Source: Protopterus annectens
Taxonomy: Eukaryota; Chordata; Ceratodontiformes; Protopteridae
Reading direction: 5' to 3'
Assembly (NCBI RefSeq): GCF_019279795.1
Contig: NC_056726.1
Coordinates: 1,136,466,182 to 1,136,530,181, forward strand
DNA length: 64,000 nucleotides
The notes beneath the pieces are model-generated. The model saw only the letters and a list, made by a program, of their open reading frames with translations, searched no databases and was not told the DNA's origin. Positions within the stretch are counted from its first letter, which is position 1. The number at the start of each line of letters is the position of its first letter. Below, in pieces: positions 59,114-64,000 of this stretch. The position numbers were made by a program, and so were the translations under genes.

Positions 59114-59704
59114 TATAGTCAATTTTCAAAACTATCTACTACAAATACCCTTTAGAATGTACAACATTGATTCAAAAATAAAATACCAATTTTCAAAATA
59201 CTGAGGATCAGAAACAGCAAAAAATAATGACCGAAACACAGGTAGGTGAAAAAATTAATTTTACATGTTTTTTTGCAAGGGGCAAGCTCTCCACTCGCTC
59301 TCAAACTTTATATATCAACTTCATGATCATACTAATTTGAAGAATGCATAAACGTCTTAAAAGAAATGCATTGTTGCCAACACACACTTGCACTGGCAAC
59401 AATTTCCTATAGGAACTAGAGATCAAATTTATGTTCCCTGGAATTTTTTTTTTTCCGGGCTACTGAAGCTCAAGGAATTTCACTTCTGTCATCTCTAGAG
59501 GAGTCCATGAATTTGCATCTGTCACAAGCTGTATTCTAACTTTGCATGGCATGTGTTGCTAAATTTCTAGAGTACTGTACCAGGGATGTTCCACAGAACA
59601 GTGCTCTGACACCATGAAGAATGCACAGTATGACATATCCATTACAAATGAAAAGGTCTTACCATTTTCTTAAATACATAACTGAATTATAGCGTACTCC
59701 TTTA
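59114..59704. other. No recognised gene
   Basis: AT-rich unique-looking sequence. I see nothing to annotate. Confidence 0.4.
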
Positions 59705-60890
59705 ACAGGTTTGTAGTTAAATACTAGGCTAATGACCATGAGGGCCTTCATAAGCCTAGATGTGCAACCCAACCCAGTTGTGTCCTTATGTATTATGGGC
59801 ATTTATTATTAGGCGGCATCATAAATCTGGAAAAAGCCAAAAATAATGTGGGGACAAAGCCCCAAAAAGCAGGACAAAGTTTTAATATAAACTTAGAAAG
59901 TTGCTAGAATAAAAGGTCTTGTGTTATCATATATTTTCTGAAGGATATGAAAACAAACTCAAATGCCTATCATTATTTAGTTAATGTGATCCTCACTGAT
60001 TTCTCACAAACATCCAGTAAACCACAAATGTGATGTAGAACAGACCAAAAATATGAGGCAAAAACGTGGACAGTTGAGAGCTATGGGGGCTATGTTAGTT
60101 AGGATATTTCTAAAGGTTATCTGTATGTGTGTGTGTGTGTGGGGGGGGGTATCAGTTTGAGTATTGATACTGTCTGCCTCTGTCTATCTATCAGAGGGCC
60201 AAACCTGGGGTGAATTTTCCATTTCACATCCATTAGTCAGGGTTACGCTTAATTAGGGTTAGGGATGCGTTTTGCTTCATATGGACTGGAAGCTTCTTTC
60301 AGACCCTGGGTTCCTGTGAGACACATATCTGTCTCACCAACATGTCATATATATGTCACAAGCAAAATTGAAATCCTTGGAGCTTGTTATTCTGATGCTG
60401 TTCACTTTGCAGACATGCAAAAGATTCACCAGAGCTGGATCCAATGATGCCTTATATGCCAGTCATAGATGGCACTTCAGTAACGTGTAGGATACAGAAT
60501 ATAGAGACAGGACTTTAAGTCAATCCATATCAGAGAATGTGTTTATACCCTGAATGCTCCTAGCAAGGAACCTTTGTGAGCATTCCAAGTGTTGCATATG
60601 TCTGGTCAGGTACATGTTGAGGGGGGCATTATACTCAGTGATGAGTCTGATAAGGGCACTATCGCTTCCTTAGACCTGAATGCCATGCCTTTACTTATAA
60701 GTGAGGTGACGTACAATGATTTTCTTGCTACTGTGGCCACATGTTGGTCAAAGACCAGTTTACTGGCTACATATATTCCTAGATCCCTGACTACCAGGTC
60801 AAATCTTAGGAGTTACCTATCTATGGACAAATTATCCAGGGTGACAGCATTCATTTGTGATCAATTGTTGATTTAGTAGAGTATACTGTG
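59705..60890 (-). mobile_element. CR1 LINE copy i: C-terminal ORF2 and 3' UTR
   Basis: On the minus strand, VFDQHVATVARKSLYVTSLI and KGMAFRSKEAIVPLI (60770-60640) parallel the DTHVAKV…SRSKEVIVPLYSSLIRPM region of copy e. The sequence continues to FTPG-like remains near 60200. The 3' UTR may reach the AGGCTTATGAAGGCCCTCAT-type tail at 59705-59770. A (GT)n run at 60125-60140 interrupts it. Many stops. Confidence 0.7.
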
Positions 60891-61815
60891 AATTAATTAT
60901 AAAATATAAAGTATCTACAATCTTGCACAGATTAATATTACAAATATTATTAAAAATATATATATATTTTATATATATATTTATATTAAAAAAAGCCAAG
61001 CCTCTGTACTTATGTGAAATATATTAAGTGGAAAGTATAAAATTATCCAAACAAAGGAGTGGATAATTACTCTCCCTTGAAAAACCTGTTAGACAACATC
61101 AATGCTTATATTGCTATTACTTTCCTTTGGTGCTCAATGTCACCGGATAACTACTAAATGAACCACAGAAACACAGGTAAGGCATATACGCCATTTATTT
61201 TCCATGTGAAATCAATATTTTGCTTCTAATGTTTGAATGATTGCATACTGGAATGAAGTCTGACAGATGGTTTGTAGTAAAACCTCCGTGATTATCAAAT
61301 GTGCTTTACATGTAAAACATTACTGTAAGCATTTACCAGACCTGTTTTTGTTGATCTGACAGACTTTTTGTATTAAAAGATGTATTATTAGTATATACAT
61401 TTTACAAGTAAAACATTATTGTAACAATTTTAGAAAATATATTGTTACACAGCTGTGGTATGTTTCTATTTTTTTCGGTTTTAAATTAAGATATAAATAA
61501 AATAGTCCTTATGAAGAAGAAAAACTGCAAACATTGCTTATAAATGCAGTTTTGATGAAATAGTTCAAAAAGAAAAATAAAAGCAAGATAAATGAGGAGG
61601 CAGCTACATAGTGAGTAGAAAGAATGTTGCATGTTCCCTTAAATGAGGGGGACAACTGGGACAGTTTTAACCATTACATATTCAGGGAAAGTTCAAAATG
61701 GTAAATAGCGTTTGTATTATTTTGAGTTATATTACCTTCCAGTTAAAAATCCTAGAAGGCTAGGTTACTCTGTCACATCTATTATCAAAAAGAAAGTAAG
61801 TAAATTAATTATATG
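60891..61815. other. No recognised gene
   Basis: AT-rich sequence with a short TATATA run at 60958-60982. No coding or RNA features that I can support. Confidence 0.4.
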
Positions 61816-62018
61816 CACTGGTGCAATGGTAGCACTGTTGCCTCACAGAAAGAAGTTCTTTTGTTTGATTTTCAGCTGGAGTGGCTTCTGTGCATATTCT
61901 GAATATCCTCCCTCTGTTTGTGTGGGTTTTCTCACATGGTACAAAACTATGTGTCTGAAATGTTTCTCCCTGGGAGTCTGCTGAAAATTGGCTTTGTTCC
62001 ATGGCAGACTTCGCCTGT
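61816..62018 (+). mobile_element. V-SINE-like SINE with L2-type tail
   Basis: Head GCACTGGTGCAATGGTAGCA, TTGCCTCACAGAAAGAAGTT, TTGTTTGATTTTCAGCTGG; middle GGCTTCTGTGCATATTCTG; L2-type tail CTCCCTGGGAGTCTGCTGAA, AATTGGCTTTGTTCC and GCAGACTTCGCC. The expected TAAA end is replaced by the (TA)n that follows directly, so the tract probably grew from the SINE tail. Confidence 0.8.
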
Positions 62019-62144
<126 letters not shown>

Positions 62145-62251
62145 ACTTACGAATACCTGGATAGTGTATATCAACTTGCATATAGCCTTAATGAAGCATT
62201 AGAGCACAATTTTTTTGTTATATATCTGTTATATAAGAATAAAACTGAGCT

Positions 62252-62433
62252 GTGGGAAAGTGGCCTAATGGTTAAGGTGTTTACCTTCTATTTATTTATT
62301 TATTTAAATTTGTTGACCGGGAGTGTTTAATGTTTACCTTCTAAACACAAGGTGCAAGGTTTGAGTCTCATAAGGTATAATTAGCTAGGCTTAAAATAGC
62401 TCCCAAGGGCATTTAGCCTAGTATGAACCTATG
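62252..62433 (+). mobile_element. tRNA-derived SINE with CR1-like tail, interrupted
   Basis: GTGGGAAAGTGGCCTAATGG, TTAAGGTGTTTACC (box A region), ACACAAGGTGCAAGGTTTGA (box B GGTTTGAGTCT), then TTAGCTAGGCTTAAAATAGC, GGGCATTTAGCCTAGTATGA and ACCTATGA. A 40-bp insertion (62291-62330) with its 13-bp target duplication interrupts the anticodon-loop region. Confidence 0.88.
62291..62330 (-). mobile_element. 40-bp L2/SINE tail insertion with perfect target duplication
   Basis: The inserted bases are (TTTA)n followed by AAATTTGTTGACCGGGAG, the reversed 3' end of the L2-type tail. TGTTTACCTTCTA occurs on both sides (62278-62290 and 62331-62343), a perfect 13-bp target site duplication. Only the last part of a LINE or SINE transcript was copied. 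Confidence 0.85.
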
Positions 62434-62440
62434 ATAGAGC

Positions 62441-62643
62441 TTATTGTTTAACTGGTGGGGGATGGGTTAAGTAATTACCTAATCTAGTTAAGGACACTGA
62501 TGTAACTACTTAACCCATCCCCTGCTTATTTATTTAACTGGTGTGGTGAGTGGGGGATGGGTTAAGGAGTTACATCAGTGTCTTTAACTAGATTATGTAA
62601 TTACTTAACCCATCCCCCACTTGCCACACCAGTTAAATAATAA
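62441..62643. repeat. Foldback palindrome with nested inverted repeats
   Basis: Left arm about 62441-62530 and right arm 62553-62643 are reverse complements with few gaps. Each arm itself starts GGGGATGGGTTAA and ends TTAACCCATCCCC, so the structure is a palindrome of palindromes. TTATTTAACTGG caps the arms. Confidence 0.8.
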
Positions 62644-62859
62644 GCCTAAGTTCATTTTATATTATTTTCTGATGAAGTTTGACTGAAAACTTTACAAAGA
62701 ATGAAAGCGCCCAAAATGGGATTTAAATGACTAAAAGACTGACCAAAACACCAAACATACCCTAGCATCTATGTTCCTTGTAAAAAAGCAAAAGTTTCTT
62801 AAGTTTTTAAATAGTTGTTTATTCTTTTGCTTTAGTAAGATGCAATGATATATGTGTGC

Positions 62860-62860
<1 letters not shown>
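62644..62860. other. Unassigned; TGATGAAG motif
   Basis: TTCTGATGAAGTTTGACTG followed by GAAAGCGCCC recalls the TGATGAAGCG motif of Penelope-like 3' ends (compare 50850-50880), but nothing coding is attached. Low-confidence remark only. Confidence 0.25.
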
Positions 62861-62918
<58 letters not shown>

Positions 62919-62923
62919 TATAT
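62861..62923. repeat. (TA)n microsatellite
   Basis: About 30 TA units with one TG. MITE M3 begins at its right edge. Confidence 0.93.
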
Positions 62924-63245
62924 GGGTCTACTTTTCACAATGTCGACTTTCATATGGTCAAGACCATATGATCGACTTTTGAAAAGCTGACCATGGGGAA
63001 CTGCCATCTCCGTACAGTACGGAATGGGAACGTTTCCCTCTTCCGCACTGTAGTGCAGTCTCTGAGTTGGTATATTTAAGTTACAGGGGGTGCATGGGGG
63101 CTTACTCCCCTGCTAACATTTTTAAGGTAAGTGTTTGTTATGTTTTTGTGTTTATTTTTCATGATTGGCTTACCAAAAGTCGATCATGTGGTCTCGGCCA
63201 TATGAAAGTCGACTTTGTGAAAAGTCCACCATGTAAAGTAGACCC
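62924..63245. mobile_element. MITE M3, GGGTCTAC termini
   Basis: 322 bp. Inverted repeats of about 90 bp: GGGTCTACTTTTCACAATGT against GGGTCTACTTTACATGGTGG. The core GAGTTGGTATATTTAAGTTA, CAGGGGGTGCATGGGGG is shared with M2. TA repeats lie on both sides, so a TA target duplication is likely but cannot be proven. Confidence 0.85.
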
Positions 63246-63268
63246 ATATATATATGTTATATAAAACT

Positions 63269-63323
<55 letters not shown>

Positions 63324-63385
63324 AATACATATACATATATATTTTATGATCATATGCATATATATATATATATATATGTTTATAT
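63246..63385. repeat. Mixed (TA)n and (CA)n tracts
   Basis: TA tracts at 63246-63290 and 63357-63377 around a (CA)n run at 63298-63324. They separate M3 from M4. Confidence 0.92.
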
Positions 63386-63761
63386 GGATCACATTTATTG
63401 CTGACAGTATGAAAGTACAGTTCTCCGAACCACATTTTGCTGAGACCATAACTCTGAATTTACAATTCTCCGAAACGGCCTTTTGCCGAAACGTAAAACA
63501 CTTACACCACATTAACTAATTTTCTCTAATTTTTGCAGGTGAAAGCCCCCCTGCATCCCCCATGTGGGAGGCTGTGCCCCCCACACCACTTGCTAATTAT
63601 ACATACTTACTCCAAGATCGCACTACAGTGACAACAGTATATATTTTCATACATACTGCACTGCGATTGCAAAGTGACGTTTCAGAGAAGTGTAAATTCG
63701 GAGTTATGGTTTAGGCAAAATGTAGTTCGGAGTACTGTACTTTTGGCAATGTGAATGGGAA

Positions 63762-63763
<2 letters not shown>
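63386..63763. mobile_element. MITE M4, related core in inverse orientation
   Basis: 378 bp. Inverted repeats of about 75 bp, with CCGAACCACATTTTGC near the left end and CCGAACTACATTTTGC read from the right. The middle (CCCCCTGCATCCCC, then TCCAAGATCGCACTACAGTG) resembles the reversed core of M2/M3. (TA)n on both sides. Confidence 0.75.

Positions 63764-63809
<46 letters not shown>
63764..63809. repeat. (TA)n microsatellite
   Basis: About 22 TA units right of M4. Confidence 0.93.
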
Positions 63810-64000
63810 TTGAAAAAGCCCTACATATAGTATGTAAGCAGATTAAACTATTTCCTTTCTGGCTTGTTTTCTCCATATTATGAAATGCAGATATGATATT
63901 ACATTTCTGCCATGCTATGTCATCCCACACATTCTCATATTAACACCCACATCCCCACACAAACACACAGAGGAAAATAATGTTTTCATTCAGTTTTCAA
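63810..64000. other. No recognised feature
   Basis: Short unique-looking end of the window. Confidence 0.4.

Overview
This window looks like a stretch of a large, repeat-loaded vertebrate genome. I find no host gene, rRNA or true tRNA. The sequence is built almost entirely from layered transposable elements of different ages: CR1 and L2-type LINEs, a Tx1-type (L1-group) LINE, a Penelope-like element, piggyBac and PIF/Harbinger DNA transposons, two tRNA-derived SINE families, MITEs, minisatellites and long (TA)n tracts. This mixture fits a lungfish, amphibian or cartilaginous fish better than a mammal or bird, but I cannot fix the species.

Layout. 0.9-3.0 kb: decayed piggyBac transposase (- strand). 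5.48-8.35 kb: a minisatellite of about 61 copies of a 47-bp unit with higher-order duplications. 9.3-12.9 kb: SINE and CR1 scraps. 12.86-15.64 kb and 39.65-41.64 kb: the two halves of a single Tx1-type LINE on the minus strand (ORF2 on the left, ORF1 with zinc knuckles on the right). Between them lies the most striking object of the window: a 24-kb segment (15637-39649) whose outer ends are matching inverted termini of Harbinger type. It carries a HARBI1-like DDE transposase on the + strand (17.0-18.1 kb) and two different SANT/MYB-like genes on the - strand (27.1-28.8 kb, spliced; 36.3-38.3 kb). It has accumulated CR1 insertions (18.5-26.3 and 30.7-33.5 kb), a 238-bp tandem repeat, CpG-rich subterminal arrays and three tRNA-like modules.

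44.6-46.6 kb: a fairly young L2-type LINE (- strand). 47.3-54.2 kb: one long CR1 copy (+ strand), preceded by a tandem array of about 257-bp units. It has an ORF1 with an SGNH-esterase domain and an ORF2 endonuclease, and is broken by a CR1 3' end, by a Penelope-like GIY-YIG fragment that itself holds an L2/SINE tail, and by a 2.35-kb segment bounded by perfect 58-bp direct repeats. 54.2-64 kb: SINEs, two worn CR1 copies on the - strand, a foldback palindrome, a 108-nt hairpin and four related MITEs sitting in or beside (TA)n tracts.

How the parts work together: transposase and MYB-like proteins are the two protein types Harbinger elements need. Both SINE families share their 3' tails with LINEs seen here (one with the L2-type LINE, one with CR1), so the LINEs are the likely source of SINE mobility. 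All readings are by eye; element names come from motif recognition, not database searches.
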